Assembly (NCBI RefSeq): GCF_900156105.1
Contig: NZ_FTMS01000011.1
Span: 79,467 to 143,466, forward strand
Length of the DNA stretch: 64,000 nt
Reading direction: 5' to 3'
DNA from: Alkalispirochaeta americana
Lineage (GTDB): Bacteria; Spirochaetota; Spirochaetia; DSM-27196; Alkalispirochaetaceae
Below, piece by piece: positions 16,761 to 25,694 of the stretch. The notes under the pieces were generated by a model. The model had not been told where the DNA came from and made no database searches. It saw only the letters and a list, made by a program, of their open reading frames with translations. Position 1 is the first letter of the stretch, and every line of letters begins with the position of its first letter. The position numbers and the translations under genes are program-made.

Positions 16761-17602
16761 GCCGGAGACTGGCACGGAATCTGAAGCGCCTCAAAACTCA
16801 GGAGGTATCCCGTGGCGGAGTCCACTTCCAGTAGCACCCCCTGGAGCTGAAGATCCTCCCAGGACTCCTCGGACTTTGCCGACAACCGGGAGAGGTATTT
16901 TTTGATCTCCGGCCCCGGAGCAAAGCCGCCGACGCTGCTCCGGCTCCCCGTACGACCCGCATCGCATATAACGGCAGTACCCGAAGGCATTACCTGGGCA
17001 TCGGCCGTCTGAACCCGCTGGCCGCTGCCAATCACAGCGGTGACCATGCCATCGGCGTGATGGAACATGGTGTATTTCTCCGCCGTGGTGGTGGCATGGA
17101 AATCAAGAATGATTGCGCAGGCTCTCTTGCGCAATCGCTCAACCAGGGAAGAGAGCATGGTATAGGGATTGCTCCCGTGGATTCGATCGAACCCCGATTG
17201 CCCCAGGAGACTGATAACAGCCACGCGCTCCAAAAGACCTCCCTCCTCTGATTCCTCTTCCTCGGGCAGCTCAGTCTCGCCGGGGCTGATCGTATAGTGC
17301 CGCCAGCCCCGCCCGGGGGTATCAGGACAGAGATTTGCCGGCCGCAGTATCCAGGGGGCCTGGCCGATGTGTTCGGTCATGTCCTTCTTGAAAAAAAGCT
17401 GGTCTCCTCCGGTTATCACATCGACACCCATCTTCTTCATCGTGATGGAGTGGTTCTTTCCGAGACCAAACCCACCGGTAACGCTATCGCCGTTGGCGAT
17501 CACCAAATCTATATTCCGATCTCGCTTCATCGCCGGCAGGGTGGTCTTCAGGCAATGCAGCCCGGGTTTCCCCACAATCTCCGCCACATACAGTATCTTC
17601 AT
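16757..17602 (-). CDS. YmdB/TIGR00282-family phosphoesterase, metal site degenerate
   Basis: 281 aa with the full-length fold of YmdB-like 2',3'-cyclic-nucleotide phosphodiesterases. The conserved blocks are recognisable but altered. The usual GDIVG is AEIVG (Asp8 to Glu), NGEN is NGDS, and SGNHIWD is GGDQLFF. GTHTHVQT is GSGQRVQT. Only the His of DFHATTT and the downstream QTADAQVMPSGTA block look normal. Known family members use these residues for a dinuclear metal site, so catalysis is doubtful. It is coupled to the RseC-like gene downstream. Confidence 0.82.
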   Translation of the reverse strand: MKILYVAEIVGKPGLHCLKTTLPAMKRDRNIDLVIANGDSVTGGFGLGKNHSITMKKMGVDVITGGDQLFFKKDMTEHIGQAPWILRPANLCPDTPGRGWRHYTISPGETELPEEEESEEGGLLERVAVISLLGQSGFDRIHGSNPYTMLSSLVERLRKRACAIILDFHATTTAEKYTMFHHADGMVTAVIGSGQRVQTADAQVMPSGTAVICDAGRTGSRSSVGGFAPGPEIKKYLSRLSAKSEESWEDLQLQGVLLEVDSATGYLLSFEALQIPCQSPA

Positions 17603-17696
17603 AGGGCGCTATCCTACTGGCCCGCAGGAACCTCGTCCACCCTGAGGCAACACCCCGGGAAGTGCAGACATGGCGGTGGTGCGAAAACAGACCATC

Positions 17697-17735
17697 TGTG
17701 GTATACTCAAATAGATCATTATGTATACACAAAAT
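17697..17735. promoter_or_regulatory. Candidate operator pair at the GntR/LacI-type regulator
   Basis: Two related sites flank the regulator start: TGTGGTATACTCAAAT (17697-17712) and TTATGTATACACAAAAT (17719-17735). The second covers the ATG at 17721. Both share a TATAC core followed by CAAA. A third similar site, TTTTGGTATATACATATTC, lies at 23788-23806 upstream of the sugar ABC operon. The pattern suggests autoregulation plus control of the transporter operon, but this is inferred from resemblance only. Confidence 0.4.
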
Positions 17736-18839
17736 AAGCCAAAACATCAGCAAATCTATGACAATCTCCTGGAAGAGATCACCCGGGGCGTCTTCCCTCC
17801 GGGCGCGCAGCTTCCGACGGAGCGGGAACTGGTGGAGCGGTACCAGGTATCGCGGCCAACTGTGGCCAAAGCTCTGACAAGGCTTCAGCAGGAGGGGTTT
17901 ATCAGCCGCCGCGCCGGTTCAGGGAGTTTTGTAAGTCTCCTCTCGCGAATGGACACGGAGAAGAACAGCAAGGCCAGATATTTTGGACTCCTGATCCCCA
18001 AATTGGGCGTGACAGAGATCTTTGAGCCAATCTGCGGACGAATCGCCCAGCTTTCACGACTCCATGACTTTCATCTGCTCTGGGGAGACTCCTCAGCCCA
18101 CGGGACCGAGACGATCGCTTCGGATTTCGAGGAGGTCTGTCTGCGCTACATTGACCAGGGAGTGGACGGTCTCTTTTTTGTCCCCCTGGAACTGGTCCCC
18201 TCCCGGGAGGAGACCAACGCCCGCATCGTCCAGCACCTGGAACAATCCCGTATCCCCGTGGTGATGCTCGACAGCGACTACCTCCCCTTTCCCCGGAGAA
18301 GTCCTTTCGATCTGGTAGGGATCGACAATACCCGGGCAGGCTACATGGCAGCGTTGCACTATCTTGACCAGGGAGCCCGGCGGATCGACTTTCTCTACCG
18401 CGAGAAGTCAGCCTATACCGTGGACGAACGCCTCCAGGGGGTACGCCTTGCCCTGGCCGAGCGGGGGATATCCATGCCAGACCGGTGGGTCCACATCGGA
18501 GAGCCCCAGGAGGACTCCTTTACACAGACCCTGATAGAAAGCGGTGCCCGGAACATGATCTGTGCCAACGACGCCACAGCGATTGCCCTGATGCATACGG
18601 CATACCGAATGAAACTGGAAATCCCCCGGGACCTGCGAATTATCGGTTTTGACAACGTCAAATACTCTGAATATGCACGCATTCCCCTGACAACCCTGCG
18701 CCAGCCCTGCGCGTCTCTGGGCGAACTCGCCGTGGAGACGATGCTTCTGCGGCTCCAGAATCCTCGTCGGGCACCAACCAAAATATGCGCAGAACCGGAG
18801 TTCCTGATACGGGACTCTTCCATCATACCTTCAGCGTAA
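17721..18839 (+). CDS. GntR-type HTH / LacI-type sugar-binding transcriptional regulator
   Basis: 372 aa. An N-terminal GntR winged helix (residues 10-75, with PTERELVERYQVSRPTVAKA) is joined to a periplasmic-binding-protein-like effector domain (residues 90-365, with RIDFLYREKSAYTVDERLQG and MICANDATAIALMH). This is the AraR architecture: it represses pentose genes and releases DNA on sugar binding. It converges on a xylulokinase/ABC transporter operon, its likely target. The effector sugar cannot be read from sequence. Confidence 0.9.
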   Translation: MYTQNKPKHQQIYDNLLEEITRGVFPPGAQLPTERELVERYQVSRPTVAKALTRLQQEGFISRRAGSGSFVSLLSRMDTEKNSKARYFGLLIPKLGVTEIFEPICGRIAQLSRLHDFHLLWGDSSAHGTETIASDFEEVCLRYIDQGVDGLFFVPLELVPSREETNARIVQHLEQSRIPVVMLDSDYLPFPRRSPFDLVGIDNTRAGYMAALHYLDQGARRIDFLYREKSAYTVDERLQGVRLALAERGISMPDRWVHIGEPQEDSFTQTLIESGARNMICANDATAIALMHTAYRMKLEIPRDLRIIGFDNVKYSEYARIPLTTLRQPCASLGELAVETMLLRLQNPRRAPTKICAEPEFLIRDSSIIPSA

Positions 18840-18844
18840 CCTAT

Positions 18845-18862
18845 CCCCGCCCCGGGGCGGGG
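18845..18862. terminator. GC-rich hairpin between convergent genes
   Basis: CCCCGCCCC directly followed by its complement GGGGCGGGG forms a stem of at least 7 bp with a 4-nt loop. A short pyrimidine run (CTTTCC) follows on the plus strand. It lies 6 bp after the regulator stop and 28 bp from the xylulokinase stop, so it may terminate both transcripts. The T tract is weak. Confidence 0.55.
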
Positions 18863-18889
18863 CTTTCCGGGGATATTCCCCGAAACCGG

Positions 18890-20419
18890 TCAGCTTCCGG
18901 GGTGCCACTCCGGGGCTATCCTCTTTCCGGCCTCACGACGCTCCCGCAGCCAGTCGGTCCTGGACAATCGGGGATACACAACTCGTTCAGGTTTGATGGC
19001 AAGCACCCGAACCCCCTCCTCAAGGGATGAATAACACCCTGCGGCGACCCCTCCCAGAAGCGCGGCACCACGGGCGGTGGAGTTCATCTCGGACAAGACC
19101 GTCAGGGGCTCTCCCAGGGAATCGCAAAGAAGCTGCACATAGGCTTCGGAACGGGTTCCTCCTCCCCCCAAGCGCACCCGACCCTCACCGGAAAAGTCCC
19201 CGGATGGTTCGAAAACAATCTCTCGAACCTTGGCAAGCGCCCCGGTGAGGCTGAAGACAACCCCCTCCAGGGCCGCATACAGCAGATCCTCCCGAGAGGT
19301 GCTCTGACGAAGGAAACGCCAGCTCCCCGTTGCCTCGGGAGCCATCACGGGAGAACGCTCTCCTGTCAAATACGGAACAAAGAAGGGGAGCGATGCGACA
19401 TCGTGCCCCCCGCGGCCAGCCTGCACGGTTCTTGCAGCCTCTTCAAGCTCCAGCCAGGAAGCTCCCAACACCCCTTGCACCCAGGCCAGGGCAGAACCGG
19501 CGTTCTGCACGCTTCCCTGAACAAGCCAGTCCCGGTGGTGACAAAAAAGGTTGAGCCCCTCAGGAATGGTCCGGGGGCATCTTGCCAGGGGAGATGAGAT
19601 CTGCCCTCCTGTCCCCAGCATCATCTGGATAACTCCAGGGCTGATCATCCCCGTAGCCAACGCTGCGGCTTGCTGATCCCCACACCCCTGCGCAACGGGA
19701 ACAGGCCGATTCACTCCGAAAGCGGAAAAGAGCTCCTCCCGCAAGGCCCCTCCCTGAACCCAGCTATCCTGCAGAGGAGGCAGAATATCACCGGAAAATC
19801 CAAAGAGCTCCTGCAAATTTTCAAGCCACACCCGGCCAGGAACATCAAAGAGCAATGTCGCCGAAGCATCGGTAGGATCCGACGCCAGGTGACCAGTCAG
19901 GCGGAAGCGAATGTAGTCTTTGGCTGTCAGCAGAACCGACGCCCGGGAAAAGACCTCTGGCTCGGTTCTCGCGAGCCACAAGAGAGGGAGCGCCGTAAGT
20001 CCCGGAGCAGGAGCGTTCATGACACGCTGCTCCATCCCGTGGCGCTCAAGCGTCCCGAGGACCTCCGGCACCAGTGCTTTTGCCCGTGAATCCATCCAGG
20101 TCACGGCGGGCCGAAGGACCTGGTGGTTTTTGTCGAGGAGAACAAAGGAATGCATCTGTCCGGTAACACCGATCCCTTTAATCTCGAGGGCCCGGCCAGA
20201 GCGTCCGGCACCATCGCGGGCCTTGTGAAGAGCTTCTCCGAGCGCCTCCAACGTCCCCTTCCACCATGCCTCGGGATCCTGTTCGGCCCATCCCGGTCGG
20301 GGAGAAACCGTAACGTAGGAGGCCTGTCCTTCTCCCAGGACTCCGCGGTCCTCCTGGAGAACACAGACCTTCACACTGGAGGTACCGATGTCGATACCGA
20401 TGAGAATACTATCTGTCAT
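18890..20419 (-). CDS. xylB: Xylulokinase (FGGY family)
   Basis: 509-aa sugar kinase that phosphorylates xylulose to xylulose 5-phosphate. The N-terminal ATPase motif is IGIDIGTSSVKVCVL, MTGQMHS-like GQMHSFVLLD is present, and the C-terminal nucleotide-binding block is VRLGGGGTRSEAYVQLL. GWAEQDPEAWW is typical of XylB. It is the last gene of the ABC transporter operon, 9 bp after the second permease gene. There is no xylA or polyol dehydrogenase here, so the pentose or pentitol source is not fixed; another FGGY substrate is possible. Confidence 0.88.
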   Translation of the reverse strand: MTDSILIGIDIGTSSVKVCVLQEDRGVLGEGQASYVTVSPRPGWAEQDPEAWWKGTLEALGEALHKARDGAGRSGRALEIKGIGVTGQMHSFVLLDKNHQVLRPAVTWMDSRAKALVPEVLGTLERHGMEQRVMNAPAPGLTALPLLWLARTEPEVFSRASVLLTAKDYIRFRLTGHLASDPTDASATLLFDVPGRVWLENLQELFGFSGDILPPLQDSWVQGGALREELFSAFGVNRPVPVAQGCGDQQAAALATGMISPGVIQMMLGTGGQISSPLARCPRTIPEGLNLFCHHRDWLVQGSVQNAGSALAWVQGVLGASWLELEEAARTVQAGRGGHDVASLPFFVPYLTGERSPVMAPEATGSWRFLRQSTSREDLLYAALEGVVFSLTGALAKVREIVFEPSGDFSGEGRVRLGGGGTRSEAYVQLLCDSLGEPLTVLSEMNSTARGAALLGGVAAGCYSSLEEGVRVLAIKPERVVYPRLSRTDWLRERREAGKRIAPEWHPGS

Positions 20420-20428
20420 GTTTTCTCG

Positions 20429-21298
20429 TTACCCTTTCACAGCACCCTGGGTGAGGCCGCTCACAATATACCGGTTTGCCACAAGAGCAAAGAGAATAAT
20501 GGGAATAATGATAAGGCTTCCATAGGCGGCAACGACGCCATACTGGGCGCCCACATCAACCCCGCCGACAAATCGAGTGATACCCACCGTCAGGGGCTGG
20601 GTATTGCGGCCCGCCAGAAAGAACGCAAAAAGGAACTCGTTATACGAGATGATGAGTGCCAGAATGGCCGATGCGTTCAGCCCCGGAAGAACCATGGGGA
20701 GAGAGACCCGCCAGAACGTCTGAAAGGGTGTACAGCCATCGATTACTGCCGCTTCTTCCACCTCCAGGGGTATTCCCGAAAAGAACCCCAGCATGAGCCA
20801 CACGATCATGGGCATCTGCATTGCCAGATGGGCCAGGATAACACCCGTAAGCGTTCCCGATATACCCATCTGCCGGAAAAGCATGAACATGGGCATAGCC
20901 AAAACAACGTAGGGAAGAAACCGCGTGCTCAGAACGGAAAAAACCACAATATTTTTTTGCCGAATTGAGGGGAGCCGGGTAATTCCGTACGCCATGGGTG
21001 TACAAACAACCAGGACCACCACCAGGGCACTCAGGGAAATTATCATACTATTGCGCAGATAGAGGAAAAAGTTTCCTCCCCGCAGGGCTCGGCTGTAATT
21101 CTCCAGTGTCATTCCCTGGAACGAAAGGATCTCGGGAACCGTCTGAAAAAGATTTGTCGGTTTCAACGAGGCCATCACGAGAATCAGGATCGGGACCACG
21201 CAGACAGCAAGCCAGCCAAGAAGAATAACCAGCCGTCCCCCGTAGGAAAGTCGTCGACGCAAGCGGTAATTCTTTATTTTCGTTTGTACTTCACCCAT
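20429..21298 (-). CDS. Sugar ABC transporter permease (MalG type)
   Basis: 289 aa with six predicted TM helices and the EAA loop EEAAVIDGCTPFQTFW, which docks onto the ATPase. The N-terminal pattern and length match MalG/CUT1 inner permeases. It starts 3 bp after the other permease stop. No ATPase gene is in this operon, so a shared MsmK/UgpC-type ATPase encoded elsewhere is expected, as is common for CUT1 systems. Confidence 0.92.
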   Translation of the reverse strand: MGEVQTKIKNYRLRRRLSYGGRLVILLGWLAVCVVPILILVMASLKPTNLFQTVPEILSFQGMTLENYSRALRGGNFFLYLRNSMIISLSALVVVLVVCTPMAYGITRLPSIRQKNIVVFSVLSTRFLPYVVLAMPMFMLFRQMGISGTLTGVILAHLAMQMPMIVWLMLGFFSGIPLEVEEAAVIDGCTPFQTFWRVSLPMVLPGLNASAILALIISYNEFLFAFFLAGRNTQPLTVGITRFVGGVDVGAQYGVVAAYGSLIIIPIILFALVANRYIVSGLTQGAVKG

Positions 21299-21301
21299 AG
21301 T

Positions 21302-22192
21302 TTACTCGCTCATTGCTCCAAGTTTTCCGATCTTTACTGCTGCAATAGTAATAACCGAGACAATTACCAGCATGGTCACCGACACAGCGTTGGCCATGCC
21401 CATGTTCCCCTGGGTAACGCCCAGTCGGTACACCAGAATGCTCAACACCTCGGTGGAGCGACCAGGGCCGCCTCCAGTGAGCCCGTAGATTACATCAAAC
21501 TCCCTGAAAGCCGAGGTGAGAATGATCAGCGAGACAAAGCCCAGGTGAAACCGGATCATGGGATACTTGATGCGGAACCAGAGCGTGAGGAAGGATGCCC
21601 CGTCTACTTCGGCCGACTCGACGATCTCATCAGGGATCGTTGCCAGGGCTGCATAGAAAATCAGGAGCGCCAAAGGAGCCATGCGCCAGCCGTTGGTGAT
21701 CACCGTGGCGGTCATGGCGTGGTCCATACTGGTGAGCCACCTCACCCGTTCCAGACCGACTGTCTCAAGAAGAAAGTTGACCAGGCCATAACTCGTCTGC
21801 CATACGTAGAGCCTTCCCAGTATTCCTGTTACGACCTGGGTTGTTACAAAGGGAATCAGAAAAAAAGCCATGAAAAATCTGGCCAAGGCTGTTCCCCGGA
21901 TACCCCGGCTGCTCATTACGCTCGCTATAAACAACCCGAACCCTACAGCAAGAAGGGTGCTCCCCAGGGTAAAATGGACGGTTGCTACAATGGATCGCAT
22001 AAAGAGGTGATCGCCAAAAAGTTGGGCAAAATTATCCAGCCCGACAAAGACCCCGTCGCCAAGCCGTCTCATGGTTACGGCGTGAAAACTGTGATAAATC
22101 GCCTGAAAGATGGGATACCCCAGCGTGATCAGACCCAGCGCCGCCCCGGGGAAAATGAAATACCAGGGGCGGAAATATCGTTGTGTTGCCAT
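21302..22192 (-). CDS. Sugar ABC transporter permease (MalF/UgpA type)
   Basis: 296 aa with six predicted TM helices and the EAA loop ESAEVDGASFLTLWF near residue 200. It pairs with the MalG-type permease downstream. The 116-bp gap upstream, to the binding-protein gene, holds a strong hairpin (22262-22286). Confidence 0.92.
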   Translation of the reverse strand: MATQRYFRPWYFIFPGAALGLITLGYPIFQAIYHSFHAVTMRRLGDGVFVGLDNFAQLFGDHLFMRSIVATVHFTLGSTLLAVGFGLFIASVMSSRGIRGTALARFFMAFFLIPFVTTQVVTGILGRLYVWQTSYGLVNFLLETVGLERVRWLTSMDHAMTATVITNGWRMAPLALLIFYAALATIPDEIVESAEVDGASFLTLWFRIKYPMIRFHLGFVSLIILTSAFREFDVIYGLTGGGPGRSTEVLSILVYRLGVTQGNMGMANAVSVTMLVIVSVITIAAVKIGKLGAMSE

Positions 22193-22261
22193 TCACGGCT
22201 CCTGCAGGGGCCTTCCTGGAGGAAATATTTCTCCGGGAAAGCCCCGTGAATACTCGACACT

Positions 22262-22286
22262 TTCAGCCGACGCGGGGTCGGCTGAA
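22262..22286 (-). promoter_or_regulatory. Intercistronic hairpin after the binding-protein gene
   Basis: TTCAGCCGAC and its complement GTCGGCTGAA form a perfect 10-bp stem around a 5-nt loop, 22 bp downstream of the binding-protein stop. There is no U tract on the minus strand. Hairpins in this position often protect the abundant binding-protein mRNA from 3' decay and lower permease expression; that role is inferred. Confidence 0.6.
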
Positions 22287-22308
22287 CCATCTCATTCCTG
22301 GTCGTTCC

Positions 22309-23694
22309 TTACTTCAGATATCCTTCACGCCGGAAGACGTTGTTCATATTCTGAATCAACCGTTGCTGAGCCGCCTGGGGTGACTCAACACCAAAGAAAA
22401 CATCCGCCGCAAACTGGCCCACCGGGGTGTACATAACCTCTCCCCACTCTGCAATCGGCTGCCGGGGAAAGGCATGCTTCATCTGTTCCTGAAAGACCGG
22501 CAGAAACTCGGCATAGAAAGGCCGGGATTCCAGGATCTCCGGATTCTCGAACTGCTCGTTCAGAGCGAACATGGCGGTCATTCTGGTGAACTCCACGGCG
22601 TTCTCTACCAGGAGCCAGTGCAGGAAATCATAGGCGTGGTCCTGGTTCGGTGTATCAAAGACAAGAACACCGCCGCCGCCCAGAAAAGACCGCCCCACGG
22701 AAAGATTTTTCCGGTTTCCCGGCCACTGGGGCAATACCGCGTACCCCACATTCCCCTCGGAAGCACCGCTCTCGGCGGTCATCACTCCCTCGGGCCAGAG
22801 TTCTGCCATGGCAAGACGTCCGCTGGCAAAAAAATCAAGGTGTTCCAGGAAATTCCACGCCAGGGCATCTTCGGGAAAGGTCTCTCCCACAAGCCGAGTC
22901 CAGTACTCTACCCCCTCCAGCAAGATAGGGTCGTCCAGATCGGTTCGAAACTGATCGTCGAACCCGTCGAGGCCCAGGGATTTCACGATTGCCAGAAAGG
23001 CTCTCGCCATTCCTCCCGGCTCGCTGATCGAGGCGGAGTAGCCGTAGAGATCGTTCCGAAGGGTTGTCCCTGCCACGGTTTCCCCGGCGGGCCTGGTAAA
23101 AAAGGAAGCTACCTGATAGAGCTCCTCCCAGGTGGCGGGCGGCTCCAGATCGCGGCCGTATTTCTGGCGGAAGGCTTCCCGTTCCTGGGGGTGCTCAAAC
23201 CAGTCGGTCCGGTAGGCCATGATGGGTGACTGGGGGTTTCGCGCCAAGGCGATGATCTCACCGGGACGCAGCATTTCGTTTACCATATGAGACTGGATAA
23301 CCGCCTCAGGGTAATGTTTGTAGGGATCAAAGCCGTGGCGAGCCATGTGGGGAGCCAGATCGGCCACGTGCTCGTAAAAATAACCGAACCATCCGGGGCT
23401 GTGGTATCCAATATCCCACTCCCCGTCGGGGGCATCCATCTGAAATCGCTGCCACACCTGATCGGGAGGCAGGACCTCCATCTCTATACGAATACCCGTT
23501 TTCTCTTCGTAGAGGGGAATGAAATAGTCCTCCATGGGTGCCACGTGGGGTCCCGGGTGTTCTCCGATTCTGATTGTGATCTGGTCGGTCCCTTTTTCTG
23601 AGGACCCGCCCGCAAAAAGGACAGTCGGGATCAACAGAAATGCCACAACTCCTGCAACAGCTAACAATCGTGTTTCTTGGCGCTTTGCGTACAA
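22309..23694 (-). CDS. Sugar ABC transporter substrate-binding protein
   Basis: About 461 aa, CUT1 (MalE-like) extracellular binding protein. The signal peptide is LAVAGVVAFLLIPTVLFAGG, with a GGSSEKG spirochaete-style mature start. I choose the TTG at 23694 because AAAGGAGG precedes it by 7 nt and a sigma-70 promoter lies just upstream. The longer frame to 23754 would begin inside that promoter's -35. It heads the operon binding protein-permease-permease-xylB. Confidence 0.9.
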   Translation of the reverse strand: MYAKRQETRLLAVAGVVAFLLIPTVLFAGGSSEKGTDQITIRIGEHPGPHVAPMEDYFIPLYEEKTGIRIEMEVLPPDQVWQRFQMDAPDGEWDIGYHSPGWFGYFYEHVADLAPHMARHGFDPYKHYPEAVIQSHMVNEMLRPGEIIALARNPQSPIMAYRTDWFEHPQEREAFRQKYGRDLEPPATWEELYQVASFFTRPAGETVAGTTLRNDLYGYSASISEPGGMARAFLAIVKSLGLDGFDDQFRTDLDDPILLEGVEYWTRLVGETFPEDALAWNFLEHLDFFASGRLAMAELWPEGVMTAESGASEGNVGYAVLPQWPGNRKNLSVGRSFLGGGGVLVFDTPNQDHAYDFLHWLLVENAVEFTRMTAMFALNEQFENPEILESRPFYAEFLPVFQEQMKHAFPRQPIAEWGEVMYTPVGQFAADVFFGVESPQAAQQRLIQNMNNVFRREGYLK

Positions 23695-23726
23695 AACAGC
23701 CCTCCTTTGGAAATGTTCTGTCTTTA

Positions 23727-23754
23727 ATGATAGCATATCCGGAAATCCTGTCAA
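23727..23754 (-). promoter_or_regulatory. Sigma-70 promoter of the sugar ABC operon
   Basis: On the minus strand a perfect TTGACA (complement of 23749-23754) is followed after 16 bp by TATCAT (complement of 23727-23732). Transcription would start near 23720, giving a leader of about 25 nt before the TTG start at 23694. It also argues against starting the binding protein at 23754. Confidence 0.65.
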
Positions 23755-23760
23755 TGTATT

Positions 23761-23780
23761 AACCTTGTCATTTCAAGGTT
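23761..23780. promoter_or_regulatory. Inverted repeat next to the sugar operon promoter
   Basis: AACCTTG and its complement CAAGGTT are separated by 6 bp, a perfect 7+6+7 inverted repeat. Its edge is 6 bp upstream of the -35 hexamer (23749-23754). The placement fits an activator or repressor site. It does not resemble the TATAC-core sites near the GntR-type regulator, so a second regulator may be involved. Confidence 0.5.
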
Positions 23781-23924
23781 TTTCCTGTTTTGGTATATAC
23801 ATATTCAGATGAATCTGGTTCGATCTGCCGACCTCATCCCGGAACGGGCCAAGAAATGCCGTTACGTCTTGCCGAAAGAAGGAATCATTCCTATTATTTC
23901 GTCTTTGTGTGAAAGGCGGGATGT

Positions 23925-24965
23925 GTGGAGTGGTATCACCTGCAGAAAAAGTCCTTTGAAGGTGTGAAGGCTCAAATTTTCAAGATTGTCCTCGTCTTTG
24001 CCGGCCTGGCCTTTTCCTTTGCCACCTTGGCCAACACCATCAACGGAAGACCCGCCGTTAACATATGGCTCCCCTTGCTCGCCGCAGGCCTTCATGGACT
24101 TCTGTTTTTCATCTATACTAGGGAACGGTCTTCTCATTCCCGCACCGCTATCACGCGAATCTACATGGCAGGCCTTGCCTGGGTGTACCTTCCTCTGGCA
24201 TGGCTGACCTCACCGGGATCGTACAGCGCAATGCCCTACTATGCCCTTGCTTTCATTGTTATCATGGCCTGCCTGACCCTTAAATCCTGGGAATATGTCT
24301 TTGCCGTGTCATCGCTGATGATCACGATCCTGCTCTTTCACTATGAGGTTCTTCATCCCGGGCAGTTTTCTCTCTATTCGCCTCCAAAAGAGCGGGCTCT
24401 CGATTTATCCATCCATTTCTTCGTGGCCTCCACGATAATGATTATTTCCCTCTACATGATTAATCGCTCTTTCAGGCACGAGAATCAGCGCATGTACGAC
24501 GCAGCCACCACCGACCCGCACACGGGATTATATAACCGGCGATTTTTTTACGATGCAATTTCTCATCAGCACCTCCATACCTTTTGCCTTGTATTGATGG
24601 ACCTGAACAACTTCAAGAGAATTAATGATATCCACGGCCACCCTGTGGGCGATGAGGTTTTGCTTGCTTTTTCCCGCATTTTGAAATTGTCCTGCCGAGA
24701 AGAAGATTTAGCTATCCGCTACGGAGGAGATGAGTTTATCCTGCTATTGCACCACACCACCCTTTCCCAGGCAAGAGCACTGGAATCTCGTATTCGTCAC
24801 GATTTCCGGGAGCTGGAAGAGACATATAAACATGAAGAACTATCCATCTCCTTCGGCTACGCCACGCATCTTGACGGCTCCATTGATGAGATTATTCTGA
24901 AGGCGGACCAGCACCTCTACCAGAGAAAGCCGAAAAAATTTCTCCAGGAATCCCTTCCCCGTTAA
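23925..24965 (+). CDS. Membrane diguanylate cyclase (GGDEF)
   Basis: 346 aa. Six hydrophobic segments occupy residues about 15-185 and a GGDEF domain the rest. The active site is YGGDEFI, and the upstream REED matches the RxxD product-inhibition site at the expected distance. It makes c-di-GMP from two GTP. The start is a GTG at 23925 after AAAGGCGG; an ATG 4 bp upstream is out of frame. It is a single gene, divergent from the sugar operon and convergent with the carotenoid operon, with a 4-bp overlap at cruF. Confidence 0.93.
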   Translation: MEWYHLQKKSFEGVKAQIFKIVLVFAGLAFSFATLANTINGRPAVNIWLPLLAAGLHGLLFFIYTRERSSHSRTAITRIYMAGLAWVYLPLAWLTSPGSYSAMPYYALAFIVIMACLTLKSWEYVFAVSSLMITILLFHYEVLHPGQFSLYSPPKERALDLSIHFFVASTIMIISLYMINRSFRHENQRMYDAATTDPHTGLYNRRFFYDAISHQHLHTFCLVLMDLNNFKRINDIHGHPVGDEVLLAFSRILKLSCREEDLAIRYGGDEFILLLHHTTLSQARALESRIRHDFRELEETYKHEELSISFGYATHLDGSIDEIILKADQHLYQRKPKKFLQESLPR

Positions 24966-25639
24966 CCGCCACCAGCGAAGATCTGCAGTACCAGAAAAAA
25001 GAACGCCTGGGCTCCCAAATGAAGCAGGGGAAGCCGGGTTTTGATCCTGACAGGGCCGACAAAATAGAAGAATCCTGCCACCAGGGCAATCAAGAACCAG
25101 GCGACATAGTTTTGCAAGGGAATCTCGCCGCCTGCCCAGGACCAGTAGCCCAGAGCTATCGCCACGGGCTCCATGAGGTAATCAAAGGCGGTGGCCAACG
25201 CGGCGGCGATCAGAACCTTCACCCCCCAGGGCAGCGTCCAGCCCTGAACCAGCCTGATCGCCCCCAGACAGACCAGAACCCAGTTAAAACCAATCAGGGG
25301 AGGGACTCCAAAGACAGGAACCCCCATACCCCGACCATACTGGTAACCTCCAAAGACCAGCCCCGTATGGACTCCCAGGACCTCCAGCAGATAGGTCAGT
25401 AGAAACGTTCCCACAGCCCAGAACCAGACGTAGCGACGCCCCCCGGCTACAAGAGGAAGAAGGGATACTACACCGAGAGTCAGGAGGAACCAGGGTGTCA
25501 TGGCCAGCATGATTTCCCGGGTGGGACCAAAGAGGTGCCCCAGAGCCCCCACACTATAAAGGATAAAAAAAACTGCCCCCACCCTGCGCCACCGGGAATC
25601 CAGAACAGCCACGGCGGCATGAAACGTATCTCTCTTCAT
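24962..25639 (-). CDS. cruF: Carotenoid 1,2-hydratase of the CruF family
   Basis: 225-aa integral membrane protein with about seven hydrophobic helices. It matches the CruF/bisanhydrobacterioruberin-hydratase type (DUF422), with GxHTGLVFGGYQYG and FDYLMEPVAIALGYWSW as landmarks. The family adds water across the 1,2 double bond of a linear psi end. I use the ATG at 25639 because AGGAGG precedes it by 5 nt; the open frame continues upstream to 25711 without support. It is the last gene of the carotenoid operon. Confidence 0.85.
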   Translation of the reverse strand: MKRDTFHAAVAVLDSRWRRVGAVFFILYSVGALGHLFGPTREIMLAMTPWFLLTLGVVSLLPLVAGGRRYVWFWAVGTFLLTYLLEVLGVHTGLVFGGYQYGRGMGVPVFGVPPLIGFNWVLVCLGAIRLVQGWTLPWGVKVLIAAALATAFDYLMEPVAIALGYWSWAGGEIPLQNYVAWFLIALVAGFFYFVGPVRIKTRLPLLHLGAQAFFFLVLQIFAGGG

Positions 25640-25694
25640 GAAACCTCCTTGCATTCTTGTTTTGTCTCGGGCATTCATTCCTTCCCGGGAACGC

